DNA of 64,000 bases, taken from Beaufortia kweichowensis (taxonomy: Eukaryota > Chordata > Actinopteri > Cypriniformes > Gastromyzontidae). The notes under the pieces are model-generated. The model searched no databases and was not told where the DNA came from. It was given only the letters and a program-made list of their open reading frames with translations. Location of the stretch: the NCBI GenBank assembly GCA_019155185.1, contig CM032813.1:4695001-4759000 (forward strand). Direction: 5' to 3'. Position numbers and translations under genes: made by a program. Shown piece by piece: positions 49,445 to 61,129 of the stretch. Position 1 is the first letter of the stretch. Every line of letters begins with the position of its first letter.

Positions 49445-49900
49445 TTATCATTACTATGTATTTACTGCAGAGAGGCAACACTTTCACAGAACAAATCTTT
49501 ATAGCAAAAACAGCAAAACTGGTTTCAGATAAGAAGACTCAGACTTGTGTGGCGTTCCCAGCGGTGCGCTCTCGCGTCTGCACGGTGGTGAACTTAAACC
49601 AGCCCCAACCCGAGCATTTTGCAGGCCTGTCAGTCACTCTGCAGCGCTGTCTCCTCTGGGCTCTTCTGCCCCATGTCCCGAGGGCAAAAAAAGATGCCTG
49701 ATGCTTTTTCTTCCACATCTCCCTCGCCTGTATCTTAAGTGTCTCTTTTCACACGCGGGGCAACTGCACACACACGCATGCGCTCGTAAATCACTGTAAG
49801 GAAAACATGCCGCAGACTTGTACCTCTCACGCAGGGGTGAACGCACTGTGTCATTCTCGCTTTCGCTCATCAGAGACGGGCCTGCAAACGTTTATGAAGC
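49445..49900. promoter_or_regulatory. candidate conserved noncoding or CpG-containing block
   Basis: GC-richer than the flanks: GCGGTGCGCTCTCGCGTCTG, CCAGCCCCAACCCGAGC and CTGCAGCGCTGTC. Three partly overlapping frames on both strands (78-84 codons) are open, as expected from GC-rich sequence with few stops. None has a recognisable domain. Confidence 0.35.
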
Positions 49901-49904
49901 CACA

Positions 49905-51285
49905 GAGGCAATTTACAAAGTCTTTACAAATGGATTGTTGTAATTGCTCGAAGCATTTGTAGGATTTGTCATAGCGTCTATTAAGACTCATCCAGGACAT
50001 ATCTTTTCTCTTATAATAATCCCTAAAAATAACACAAAAAACCTGTTTCAGATTTTCGTTCTATCTGTGTGCCATATTTGTGGTTTGATTGTTTATCCTG
50101 TGTGAATGAAATCTAAATAAGAGCTTTCATCTCCATGAAAAGTTTACCGTGAGCCCGTTCAAGCAGGTTTCAGAAGTTTGCGCTGGTCGTTTTGTGCGTG
50201 CGTGTGTGTGGATGTGCACGTACATGCATGAATGTGTTTACAAGTAAATGTGTGGGTGTTTCTGTGTCAAACTCACAGGCTCACTCAAACTGAGTGTGTT
50301 GCAGTGTTAAGATAAATCACAGCTTTAGAGCAAACATTGTTCGGTGACAGGCCAAGGGAGTGGAGGGGAATGGAATGTTTTCTGAACTAACCAACAAGGA
50401 AAACAACTTGTCCTCTTGTTAAACTTCTGACTAAGTGCACGAGTAGCTTTGCTAAAGGTGTTAGATGTTTACCCAGCACTGGATGTACAGTGTGTGATAG
50501 CAGATCAACACAGACAAAGAGTGTCAGTTGGCTTTTTTGTTCGTAGGTGTTATCGGCTTTCAGAATGAAAAGAATCTAGCTTCAATCCACACCTGCACAA
50601 TACAAGTCAAACACACAATACAAAACAATCAGCTGCTTGATCTCATGCACATATAAACAAACAGCCTATAGTTACTAATGTGTGTGCCACAAAAAATTAT
50701 TCATTACTTACAGTACTGGCTGTTTTATGGCCTGTCAGGTTTTGATCTTTTATCTTAAAAAATAAAAGTAAATAACATATATCTGTTTATCTTATATATC
50801 TAGATAGATTAAATAATCAAATAAAAAATAATGATAAGGTATTTATTAAATTTTTAACAAAACAATACAGTCTGTAACTAACAACAGATTTTTTATCAGT
50901 CAAATTAGGCAAAAAGTGTAAAATATGAATAATAATATCACAACATTAGTCAAGTCATTAATAATAGCCATTTTATTATCATAGTCATTTTTCATCACTG
51001 TTGTTTTTACCCCTCAGTATAATTGGTATGATCAATTCAATTCATGATCTATAATGTTGTGTTGTGATTCAAATGTCATTTTTGGCACAATGTAATTTCC
51101 AAGTCTACTATGATGCATGTGTGAGTGTAGTTACTCTTCACTGTTTAAACAGGGCATGCATGCTCATTCATAACACACAATATAAACACAGCAAGATTTC
51201 ACGCTGACTCCAGAACTCGCTGCTTGCATGCAGCCATTATCTTACATAACCGCAGGTGCCAGTTCTGTACATTATCACTAAACGT
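49905..51285. other. noncoding DNA, no gene recognised
   Basis: GT-rich patch at about 50190-50260 and AT-rich DNA at 50750-51000. No repeat ends or genes recognised. Confidence 0.5.
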
Positions 51286-51289
51286 TTGT

Positions 51290-51580
51290 CACAGTTTCAT
51301 TGACTGCAGCAGAGGATGGTGCGGTTTTGTCTGCAGGGCTTCTGCTGTCGTCCTCCTCCCCCTCTCTCCACGGGTAGATTGAGCCTCACAATTATGCTTT
51401 ATTAATCTGCATCCCTTAATTGAAAATTCCCCTGATGAGGAGCGATACTCGGGGCTGTACCTGGAATACGCCACTCATTATCTGCCAAGGTGCCTTTGTG
51501 GCCTGACGGCACTTTCCAGCCACGTCCAGGTCCTGCATGCAAATCAGAGTATGGGCAGAGTCCCTGATGACTGAGAGAAA
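51290..51580. promoter_or_regulatory. candidate conserved noncoding element with octamer motif
   Basis: TTATGCTTTATTAATCTGC, CCTTAATTGAAAATTCCCC and CCTGCATGCAAATCAG (octamer ATGCAAAT at about 51536-51543) in a balanced block. Minus-strand frames of 61-92 codons overlap here in several registers without domains. Confidence 0.45.
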
Positions 51581-52300
51581 GAAGAAGAGAGGGAGAATTA
51601 GAGAGAGGTCTGTCAGTGTGTTTGGACAAGATCTGGCACTCAGCTGTGAATCTGTGTTTATGTTTGTGTATGTAAAAGCATCAGGCCGATTCATTACCCA
51701 TCAGATTTTTAAGCCAAGTGGATTTTAAATGCAACTAATTAATAGGTAAATAGGCCTGATGTCCTTTGTGTATTTTTTGTTTCTCTGGTGAGCTTAGATT
51801 ATAGCAAAAGATGCTTCTGTCACTTGTGTGACTTTTGAGAATGATAATTAGGGATATACTGTATTATAATCAGTTTTGTCTAAATATTACTATTATTTTG
51901 TTTAATTTTATTTTAATTGCTTTGCTTGTAAGGAACAATTTTCTGGTATTTCGAAAGAAAGAACAAAGAAAGAATGAGATATGTTAACATTTTCACAATC
52001 TTATTAACAAACGAAGGTACTTCACCATCTGCTAATTTTATCAGCACATCTGTATTTCCAGGGCTTTCAGATTAACACTCAAAACACATTAAATGAAAAG
52101 GTACATTGGCGGGAAATTAAATATGTGAATTGAAAATGATTGTTACATAAAATTAATTAGGAAGAAGAAGAGGAGCTAATAGGTGATTAAATATTAAGCA
52201 AACTGTTCGGAGAGGTTTCAGTTCAGACTTTAATCACCAAACCCTTGTGCTTCATTTTCCATGTTTTTGATAAATAATAAAGCAGTTAGTCTTGGCATCT

Positions 52301-52408
<108 letters not shown>

Positions 52409-52869
52409 CATTATATTCACTTATATTCACATAGAGTCACTCTGTAGTGCTACAAACAGCTGGGAAATGTGGGTCAGTTTGTCGTTTAAGGGGCGACACA
52501 TATTTAATTGTATTTACCGTGCCATGCAAGGACTAAAAAAAGAAGAATCCTATTATGATTTCTTTGAAAGTAATTACTTTAATTATACGCTGTAATATAG
52601 TAAGACAGGGACTGCTGAGTCGCTTATGGAACAATTCAGCAACTGTTTGATTTAATGAGGTAGCAACAGCACAGGGAGCTCTATGTAGATGTCATACCAC
52701 CTCTTTTACTTACTCTCATTTACTGGAACATTTTTAAAGCCACATCTTGAAGTCTATGAAAGTCTTTTAGGTGTGTTTGCTGTGAAACAACTGTTTGAAA
52801 ACCTAGTGTTTTGCCTATAAAGGCAGCATATACATGTGCCTGGTTGCTCCAAAAGCTTCTGATTGAATG

Positions 52870-53005
52870 AACGTTCTTCTGATGAACGTTAGTAACCAAA
52901 CAACACTGACTCACATTGACTTCTATTATATGGACACAAAATCACTGAGAAATTTCTCAATATATCTACTTTTGTGTTTTACTGAAGGAAAAACTGTATA
53001 AAGAA
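52870..53005. repeat. AGTTCACCC-type cyprinid repeat, partial copy
   Basis: The order of motifs AACGTTAGTAACCAAACAAC, CATTGACTTCTATTATATGG, AATTTCTCAATATATCTACT and TTTTGTGTTTTACTGAAGG is that of a very common cyprinid dispersed element, whose ends (AGTTCACCC) are present in the copies at 55481 and 58488. Only the inner part is preserved here. Confidence 0.65.
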
Positions 53006-53159
53006 GACAGCATGGCGAGTGTTCTCTCTCCTGTGAAAAATCTGGTGACAGTAGGTGGCCCTATTGTGTTCCACAAAACTTTGCTTATCTGTAATTTTTA
53101 AATTCTTTTCTAAAAGAAACAGAGAAAATCCCTTACATCATTCACTATTGTCGTTACTC

Positions 53160-53540
53160 TTCAGTGACATCACAAGTCAAGAGCTGTAAAGCAAGTATCT
53201 CTAATTGGTCACTCGCCAGCCTGACCCCTCCTTCCATGTGTTTTTCTGGCTTGGTCATAAGTTGTGAGAGGCCTGCCTCTCTGGCTGTTATCTACAGTAA
53301 TGCACAAATGTAGAGGTGGAGATTTTGAAAATAAACCCCGGGCGCCACAACTTCCTTTCTGCCTGCTTTGCCCACATCTGATAACGGCTCCTTAAAAGGG
53401 CTCCTGTTTCACAGAGCCTTAATTGAGTAGAACAGGTGAAAGTTGGATAACATTTTGTACCACAGCTTTTTTCTGCCCAGCGAGAGGTCTTTTTCTTTGA
53501 AACAAACAAACAGCTGATAAGGCCGTAGGTGCTTTAAGAT
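53160..53540. promoter_or_regulatory. candidate conserved noncoding element
   Basis: Non-repetitive block with TCTCTAATTGGTCACTCG, CCTTAATTGAGTAGAACAGG, CCACATCTGATAACGGC and AACCCCGGGCGCCACAAC-like sequence. A minus-strand frame of 73 codons has no domain. Enhancer status is inferred. Confidence 0.4.
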
Positions 53541-54111
53541 TTTTACACATGAGGGTTTGGTTACAAAGCTATTACAAAACTCTTTAGGGTAAATTTCATT
53601 GTATTTAGAATTGTTATGTGCAAGTAGCCTAAATGTCTGTTCTTGTAGTTAATGATTAGGACAATCTTCACCTGACGTTGTTATCATATCACGTATACTA
53701 AAGCTTTGTCGTGATAGAAAATCACTACGTACAGACTGGTCAAATCTGCGTCAGCCCACCTGTCCGCTTCTCAACCACCAGACGGCCTGCATATAGATCA
53801 CAGTGCAATGAGAAATAACACCAAAACCAATAAAAATTATTGCTTCCTTTAAGAAAAAGAAATCACAGACAAAAAAAATGTATTTATGAAACACACATCA
53901 TTTGCTTTTTCAGTAAAAGGAAAAACACCGAGCACACCCCACAAATTATCAACAGCATTCACATTTCAACGATAGCATAGATGAGGTTTTTAAAAAAATA
54001 GACAGACAATTATGCTCACTTGTCGTATATTAATACAGATTCTTGACATCTTCCATAGAGCCCGTGCTGTCAGCTCTTTGTCTGCTTTAATTGAAAATTA
54101 ATGGTTAGGGT

Positions 54112-54131
54112 GTTGCCTTGGAAACCAAGGC
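54112..54131. promoter_or_regulatory. RFX X-box-like motif in a palindrome
   Basis: GTTGCCTTGGAAAC matches the RFX X-box consensus (GTTGCCATGGAAAC type) at all but one position. It overlaps the palindrome TGCCTTGGAAACCAAGGCA. RFX factors act in ciliary and neural gene regulation; a binding role here is inference. Confidence 0.4.
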
Positions 54132-54304
54132 ATTGGCCGCCAGTGGCGTTCACAATTCAAGCACACACACCGGTGGCATTCGTTGTCCTGTGTGACCTTG
54201 ATTAAGTTAAAAAAATGAAAAGTGACAACACACAAAGCAAAAAAGATCTATATGTATATATATTTACGTTAATATAAAGCTTCAATATTGTTCATTTTAG
54301 CTGA

Positions 54305-54329
54305 AAAATAAATAAATAAATAAATAAAT
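54305..54329. repeat. (AAAT)6 microsatellite
   Basis: A short perfect AAAT/AATA run of about 25 bp. Confidence 0.9.
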
Positions 54330-54947
54330 GCAGGTATTGTAGTTTGACAGTGAAAGAAAAGAGAGAAAGGAAGGGGCGAAAGAATGATGGTGTCAAAATG
54401 GCAAAGAGAAGAGAATTATGTCTGAGTGAAAAAGCATAAAAGACCATCTCTTCATTCAATTCTGGCTATTACCTTGGTGATACTACAGTGATGATGTTGC
54501 CAGAGGTTATATTATAGCGTCATAATAGGCCAGCCGTCGTGCAGCAGCCAGTGGCCTCTGAATAGGCTAGTCAAGATTGTGTCTGTCTGAGAGAAGAAAG
54601 AAATCGACTTTGACATCTGAGGGCATCGGCGCACAGAGCAACAAAAGGTACTCTGGAACGGCGAGTCGCGCATCTTGTGGAATTTAGAGTGAAGGTACGG
54701 CAACTGGGAGTTGTGGGGCTTGTCTGAGTCTTGGTGTGAATCTCGTGTTTGGTTTTGTTTTTAAGGGTTATCTCCTTGAAGGGTGACAGGAGACGTGACC
54801 GCTTATGAGATTTGTTTGTAATGGTGAGATATGTGGTGTGCTAGATTTCTTTTTTAAAAATGGTGTGATCTTATATATTTTTTAGATTAAATCATATTAA
54901 TTTAGATGTTTTACTATGTGATTTGTTTTATGTTACCTGACATTTCT

Positions 54948-55050
54948 TAGATGGACGGATGGATAGATACTGTACATAAATAGAGACGTTGATAGATATA
55001 TAGATACATGCACATAAAAAAGATGGATACGTAGATAGATAGATTCATTA
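54948..55050. repeat. interrupted GATA/GATG tetranucleotide repeat
   Basis: Clusters of GGATGGATAGATA, TTGATAGATATATAGATA and GTAGATAGATAGATT are separated by unique sequence. This is a decayed tetranucleotide repeat. Confidence 0.75.
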
Positions 55051-55480
55051 ATTCACTGATTCATTTAAATACACATCTATTAACTTTAATTCTGCAACCC
55101 ACATATACAAAGAAAAACATTAAGTCCCTCTCACACCCCTCCTTAATCAACAATGCAGCGATTCTTTCTAAATTTATCTTGAGTGGCTTCCTTGTGGCTT
55201 CTTCCTTCACTCTTTTATTGAATAGCTGATACCAGTGGAGATCTACCACCCTGCCTTTGAATTTTCTGCATTCTTCCGATGTGCCCTCTTTGTCTGAGTG
55301 GCCTGCATCAATAGCGAGAGGCACCTTTAGCCTCTCAGAACAGGAAGCTGGACTCTAACCAGCCACAAAGACTCTGCATGAGGGCCTGATTAGGCTTTCG
55401 CTGAACGCCCCCCTCCCCGTTCCCATCTTACTGTTCTGAGGCAGCACTAAATCCCCTCAGTTCAAAACCAGGCATGGACC

Positions 55481-56160
55481 TTAAAGCAATAGTTCACCCC
55501 ACGATTCTGGTATTGTTTACTTACTCTCGTGTTGATTCAAACCTGTACGACTTTCTGGTTTTCTTTCGGGGAGCATAAAAAATGTACATATTATGAAAGT
55601 GAATTACTGAGTTTTTTTTAAAAAGAACCATAAAAGTATCATAAATGACTCTTCTTTATTATTAATTCTTCCTTATTTCAAGTTTTCGTAATCCATATGA
55701 TAGTTTTGTGCAAAGAACAGATTGAAATGCAAGTTTTTAAGTTTTTTTATTTTGATATGCACCTTTTAATTCATGAACAAACAATTCGCTTGAGTTGGAT
55801 TTTTTCAATGAATCGGTTGATCCAGTTCACAAACATGGATCTGAATGATTGGTTCTGGAGTTCAGCTCATTGACTCAATGATCCGGTCACAGCTTTAACA
55901 GCTCACTGGAGTGAAAGATTATCAGTGAATAGACTTAAATTGCGGCCTAACATATGGGTTTAAAAGACTTGAAATATAGCCCTCGAGTCGTTTGGATCAC
56001 TTATGATTTTTGTTTTTGCGCATCAGCTCCAGTCCTCACATTATTACATTATACAGAACAAAGTGGCCACACTTCCCTTTTGAAAAATTCATTTGTACAC
56101 TTTGGAAAAACATGAAGGTGATAAAATAATGCCAGATTTAGTGTTTATTTAGAACAATTT
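55481..56160. mobile_element. AGTTCACCC-type cyprinid repeat, long copy with internal inverted halves
   Basis: The left end reads TTAAAGCAATAGTTCACCCC, then TGATTCAAACCTGTACGAC and TTTCTGGTTTTC. Inner landmarks follow: GTAATCCATATGATAGTTTT, AAAGAACAGATTGAAATGCA, a tract of GATCCAGTTCACAAA/TGATTGGTTCTGGAG-like sequence, then TATCAGTGAATAGACTTAAA and GGATCACTTATGATTTTTG. The right part has GGAAAAACATGAAGGTGATA then AAATAATGCCAGA. The outer parts are near-inverted copies of one another. Non-coding and decayed; the right terminus is not clear. Confidence 0.65.
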
Positions 56161-56399
56161 CATTTACCACTTGCCAGTTTATTCAGGTTTTAAAGTGTTT
56201 TTGTATTTAAAAAATGCATTTAAGGACAGAAAGACAGAAGCGTAGTTTGCATTCTTAAAATGTTAACAGCGGTGACTTAAAAATACAGTTAGACATCAAT
56301 CAAGCATCATGACAGTTTTCTCAGCACATAATTAAACACAGTTAAAGTCCCTGTGGAGCATTACATGAGTAATATTATTCAATCTGACCCTTATTTGGA

Positions 56400-56985
56400 G
56401 CTAAACATGGCTGGGTGAAATTATTATTTTGATATGCAGGGTTATAATAATATTCCTCTTCCAAATATACAGTCTGTCTGTAAATCCCAGAGTTTTTTAT
56501 GAATCTGCGTTCTGGCCCAATTCCCCAGCATTCTGTTTGTTTATTTGTCTGTGCGACCCACAGATTTGTTTCTGCACTGAAAGAGGCCTCGGGGGATCGT
56601 GTTTTACCGAGCGGCGAGGGAAAAATTTTCCAAGCCCCTGTTAAACGGGAAATGCAAAAACAATGGAGAAAGACGGAGTGATTGCTGAACAGAATCTGCT
56701 CAACCTGGGGGACGATCCATGCTGCCGTTCCTTTGGGGAGAGCGAGAGAAAAGAGAGAGGTCATGGAGCTTCATTTTCTTTTTGCCTTGAGGGAAGGCAC
56801 AATAGCACACTCACAACCCCTGAAGGCACGTTTGTTTGAGTGTTCCACAAATTCAATTTGCTCTTGTTGAGAACGTGTCACATTTAAATGATCGACATTA
56901 ACGTTGTCAACAAGAAGTTGGCAGAACGGGGATCTAAATTGGCACGTTGCCCCAAGACACTTGCTATTTGTGTGCATTGTTGCTG
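56400..56985. promoter_or_regulatory. candidate conserved noncoding element
   Basis: Non-repetitive stretch with GAAATTATTATTTTGATATG, TTTGTTTATTTGTCTGTGCG, GCAAAAACAATGGAG (SOX-like ACAATGG) and AATGATCGACATTAACG. Frames of 129 codons (minus) and 60-71 codons (plus) overlap antiparallel with no recognisable domain, as in stop-poor CNEs. Confidence 0.4.
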
Positions 56986-57414
56986 TGTGTTGTAAATACT
57001 TTTAATGCATTTAAAACTTAACTTATCCACATCAGTGTTATTACTTTATTCACATATTTAAAAAAAAATGTTTCCTCTCTTCTCCTTTTCTTGGCTAAAA
57101 TGATCTACTCTTAAACCATTGCACACATCCATTTCCGGCTGTTGTGTATGTCTTTTAAGCTGGATGCTCTTGTTTTGTAGGTCGTATATTAAAATTGCTT
57201 TGCCATTGTGTGAAGTTAACACACATTAGTATAGAAAAGATAAAAAAAGAAATCTAGTTCTTTAGAGAATCTGACCTGACCATTCCTAATTCTCTGCAGT
57301 GTCTTTTCAGACATTTTTTCCTTGCATTTTGAAGTAAAGTAAAGGGCTTTTCAAGGCCTTAATATTTCAGTTGAGTGTGAATAATGAAAATCATCAAACA
57401 GATTGGAGGGAATA

Positions 57415-57540
57415 ATTTAATAAATGGCTGAAGCATCCAGGGCGCCGGTGCAGTCATTGTGCTCCGGAGCATTTAGTCACTTTTAAAAACTCTCCGGAGG
57501 CCAATGAGGTCATGGATCATTCATTAATCCCCTATTCTTT
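57415..57540. promoter_or_regulatory. candidate conserved noncoding element with paired CTCCGGAG palindromes
   Basis: CTCCGGAG occurs at 57462-57469 and 57492-57499, exactly 30 bp apart start to start, in a block that also has GGCGCCGG, GGCCAATGAGGTCATGG and ATTCATTAATCCCC. No repeat or gene is recognised here. Confidence 0.4.
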
Positions 57541-57544
57541 GGCA

Positions 57545-58480
57545 TTAGTACAGAATTTTGAAGGTCTTCTTATACAGTATCGATGTGCTCAGATACATGC
57601 ACGCACATACATGCACATTTCAACATATTGTTATCTTTTATTACTAAATTTGATGCACCTTTTTGTCTCGTGCTTTCAATGAGACACGCAAATGTAGTGC
57701 AAGTCCTTGCCCATGCTTTTCCTCCCTTTGCTGTGCTATTTAAAGCCTCTAAATGCAGTGGTTAATTCTTGCCTGTATAGTAACTGAAAGCTTTCGTCCA
57801 GGATGTCATAGCAGCACAATAAATCCCAATAAACATTTATGGTGCACAAACAGCATTATCTCACGTCACAAATTTAGCGCAATGCTTTTTTTCCTTGTAA
57901 GTATCCCACCTTAGTTTATGCTGTCACTCAGTTAAACCTGAGTCGTGCACGGTTCTGTCAGCAGCCTGTCAAACTTAAGTGCTTGTTGGAGTATTTAAGC
58001 ATGAGTCTGCAATGTGGTTACAGCCCCTGTGTGTTCTGACATGCCCTGCTTCCCTGGATACCCACTGTTGTCAGTACACACAGGTAAAGTGGCACTTCTG
58101 AACGGCTGTCTGGGATTGTCTGATGTCATGCTTGTAGATTGTAGAGGAATTTGCCCTGTAAGAGTTGCAGGTTTTATATCTGACAAAAGGAGGTGTTGGA
58201 GAAACACATCATATCATATCCACCGGCGTGCACTTGTTTGCATCCCGCTCCTCTTTTTACGTTCGACATTGTGACAGCGGAGGCGACGGGGTCATCGTGG
58301 TTTAATTGCCATTTCGTGTGGCTCACCCCTCCCTGCCTCTCTCTCCCTCTCTCTCCATCCATCGCTAATGCACGCAGTCCTCCACGAGAGGAGGAAAGCA
58401 TCTGTGATGAGGCGTAGGCGGACGGCGATGGTTGCCGAGGCCCCCTCTCGACAGCATGGGTACCTGGCAACCAAACACAA
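57545..58480. other. noncoding DNA, no gene recognised
   Basis: A GC-richer part at 58210-58470 has opposed frames of 98 (minus) and 74 (plus) codons without domains; it may be conserved noncoding DNA. It includes GGTACCTGGCAACC at about 58459, an X-box-like half-palindrome. Confidence 0.45.
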
Positions 58481-58487
58481 ATGCATG

Positions 58488-58814
58488 TTAAAGGGACAGC
58501 TCATCCTAAAATTAATGTTGTGTCATTATTGACTGACTCTCATGTTTTTCCAAATTTGTGTAATTGTTTGGCCTCAGCAACAACAAAAACAGGTACTGTG
58601 TGCTGAATGTTTGATCTTCGTAGCAATGAAAGTAAATGGGGACTGCAGTATTTCTAAAACATAAAAAGTGGTTCATGTTACAGTCGTGGTGAAATATAAA
58701 TATAGTAAATATAAATGTTTAAAAAAAAAATTCTGGAAATAAGTCATGAAAAATACTTACAAATGCATGCACATACATAAGACTTTTTTTATTTTGGATG
58801 AACTGTTCCTTTAA
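58488..58814. mobile_element. AGTTCATCC-type cyprinid MITE, complete, 327 bp
   Basis: The left end reads TTAAAGGGACAGCTCATCC and the right end GGATGAACTGTTCCTTTAA, inverted repeats that continue inward (AAAATTAA / TTATTTT) for about 26 bp. TTAA at both outer borders is either part of the terminal repeat or a target duplication. The interior is non-coding. It belongs to the same broad family as the copies at 52870 and 55481. Confidence 0.8.
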
Positions 58815-58819
58815 AAAGT

Positions 58820-59420
58820 GGCTGCACAAAACTCATGCAACTGATTGGTCTTCAGACACCAGAGATTCTGCACACTATAAAATAATAACACATAATAAGC
58901 TTTATTTTATTTTTCTTTCTTAAAGTTTATATGCAGTGTGGGTGATAATTCCCATTGCCAGAATTTCAATTCTAATCATACAGTACCACAAAGGAAAACA
59001 GATCCGATCCTTGGTCCAAGTAGATTTTTTGTACCATTTAGGGCAATTAATTTAAATAATTTTTGTGAGTAAAAAATATGAATGCGTTTTTCTTCTGCTA
59101 AGCATCAAAATGAGAATTTTTGTATTCTTTACAATGATAAAACAAAGTTCAGTTAAGTTTTTTATCATTTCTAACATCAAAATAAGTTTTTTTTTGTCCT
59201 TTTGTCAAATATATTATGTATGGCACCTTAAATCATTTCTTAAGTTTATACATCTGTGACTCTGTGCAGTCCTGAAAGTAACCCTGCCATCCTATAGATT
59301 TCTCCATCCAACTAAACATGAGTACATGTGTTTACCCACCATGCCTTGGTGTCCAAATCTGTGAATTATTCACACCTTGATGTAATGGACCCCGTTGAGC
59401 GCCTCACACTACGAGAGCAG
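58820..59420. other. AT-rich noncoding DNA, no gene recognised
   Basis: No gene, repeat end or RNA gene is recognised. Confidence 0.5.
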
Positions 59421-59477
59421 GGATAACACATATAAAAGGGCAGTGCGATGGCTCTATTTAACTTAGCATCTACACCA

Positions 59478-59740
59478 CTTAATCAATCTATCAGCTAATC
59501 AATCAAATCCCTCTCATTTACGTCTGTTTTCTTTCCCCTGTAGGATGCGGGCTGATGACTTACATGTCCTCGCCTCAATCAATCGGCTTTTCAATCAAAT
59601 CAAATTGGTTTACATCAGTCTGATTGGCCCACATTAGTCAGCACAGATGTACAGCACCTAGAAGGGCTTTACATCAATCCACCAATCAATCTGCCAGCCT
59701 GCTGGCCGTTCGAGCCAATCACATGGCTTTATATCATACA
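59478..59740. promoter_or_regulatory. cluster of ATCAATCA / CAATCAA motifs
   Basis: Within about 260 bp there are repeated AATCAATC, ATCAATCAAAT, CAATCAATCGG, TCAATCAAATCAA, CATCAATCCACCAATCAATC and GCCAATCAC sequences. ATCAATCA is the preferred site of PBX-type TALE homeodomain proteins. A loose period of 58-60 bp is also visible: GGTTTACATCA at 59607, GGCTTTACATCA at 59665, GGCTTTATATCA at 59725. Either a homotypic binding-site cluster or a decayed tandem repeat. Confidence 0.4.
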
Positions 59741-59744
59741 TACG

Positions 59745-61120
59745 CACCCAGAGGACTTTCTTTTTCAGAATGTCCTCATTTCTCTCTCTCTCTCACCAGA
59801 GACTCTCTCATGAGCTCCTTCAAATCCGGTCTCTAAAGGAGACTCTGAAGTGGACTTAGAGATTGTAGAGTGGTATCACGTGTGTGTGTGTATGTGTGTT
59901 TGTGAAGTGTAACTGTGTGTGTGTATTTGTGTGTGTCTGGAGCACTGGCTTCACCGGAGAGACAGCAAATATTTAAGTGGAGGTGCCTGTTGTTGGTTCT
60001 ACATGCCTACGGCTGCTTACAGGATTTATGAATGTGAGAGACTGGATTTTTTTTTGCTTTGTGTTGTTGCCAGCAGTGGAAGTAAACGTGACACGGTGAT
60101 ATTTAATAATTGAATAAACTCAACCTCTGAAAGCTTCTAAATATATTTTTAAAAATATTGAGTTTGACCACAAATAGTAGTTTAAGTTTTAAGATTAAAT
60201 CATTTGTAAGCGTAAAGTTTAAATCTGAAAAATCTAAATCTGTGTTTTAGGATTAAGCAAATTAAAGTAATAATACAAATAATGAGTAAATAATGAGAAA
60301 ATTAATATAAGAATATTTAGATGCTTTTTATATTTTAGGAGTCATCAAATGTAAAGAAATTTGTGACCATGTTCACCCCTTACAAATAATCACATTTACT
60401 TCCATTGAAAAACACAAGATACTCTTTGGAACAGTCTTAGTTCATATTTGGTTATTATGAATCATGAGGTTTTGTCCAAAGCTATTCGTTTGTGCAAGTT
60501 CAATGCCAGCTGGAGTGAATCCTGTCATTAAAGCAAAAGAGAGGTACAAAATATTATGAAATCTTTCAATTCATTGTCGAGTTTTTTAGTTTAACTTTTG
60601 ACCCAAACAACCATTATAATTTTTGTAATTAGAAAAAGGCTAAATAGAAGAATTTTTATTAGTGGTCTTACATTTTGGATCCTTTGTATATATTTTTTCT
60701 TTGATTTTTGTCCCGTTCTTGTCTCAAGAATGCTAATAAACAGTAAAATCAATGATTGTTGGCAAAGTTTTAACCTAAAATTTTGCCACAGTATTTAACA
60801 AAATCTATTTTTAAACTAACATCTATCATAGACTGTTTCTAATGGACGTGCAGATACATTCCTGTTGGTCTAGAAGTCCTATTCCAGATTTCTCATCTCT
60901 GATGTCATGACTCAGATGCAGTAGTTCTCTGTCGTGTATTATTATTTTAAAGCTTTGCAGCTCCAGTAGATGCCACAGGGCTGTGGTGTGTAACCAGATT
61001 GTCCAAAATTGTGCGACTATCCAGTGCAGACGAACACACACCATACTAACTTAATCTTAATTTTTTCCAGTACTGAAAGAACATTATCAGCCTTAGCAAA
61101 AACTTGTACATTATCAGTGT
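59745..61120. other. noncoding DNA with a GT-rich patch, no gene recognised
   Basis: Interrupted GT repeats lie at about 59880-59937. The rest is AT-rich. Frames of 64-72 codons have no recognisable domain. Confidence 0.5.
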
Positions 61121-61129
61121 GAAAGCATG

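Noticed and set aside
59428..59440. TATA box (CATATAAAAGGG) as a core promoter
   Set aside because: A good TATA match, but no start-site motif or transcript-like sequence follows; a similar TATAAAAG occurs at 24977. Expected by chance in AT-rich DNA.
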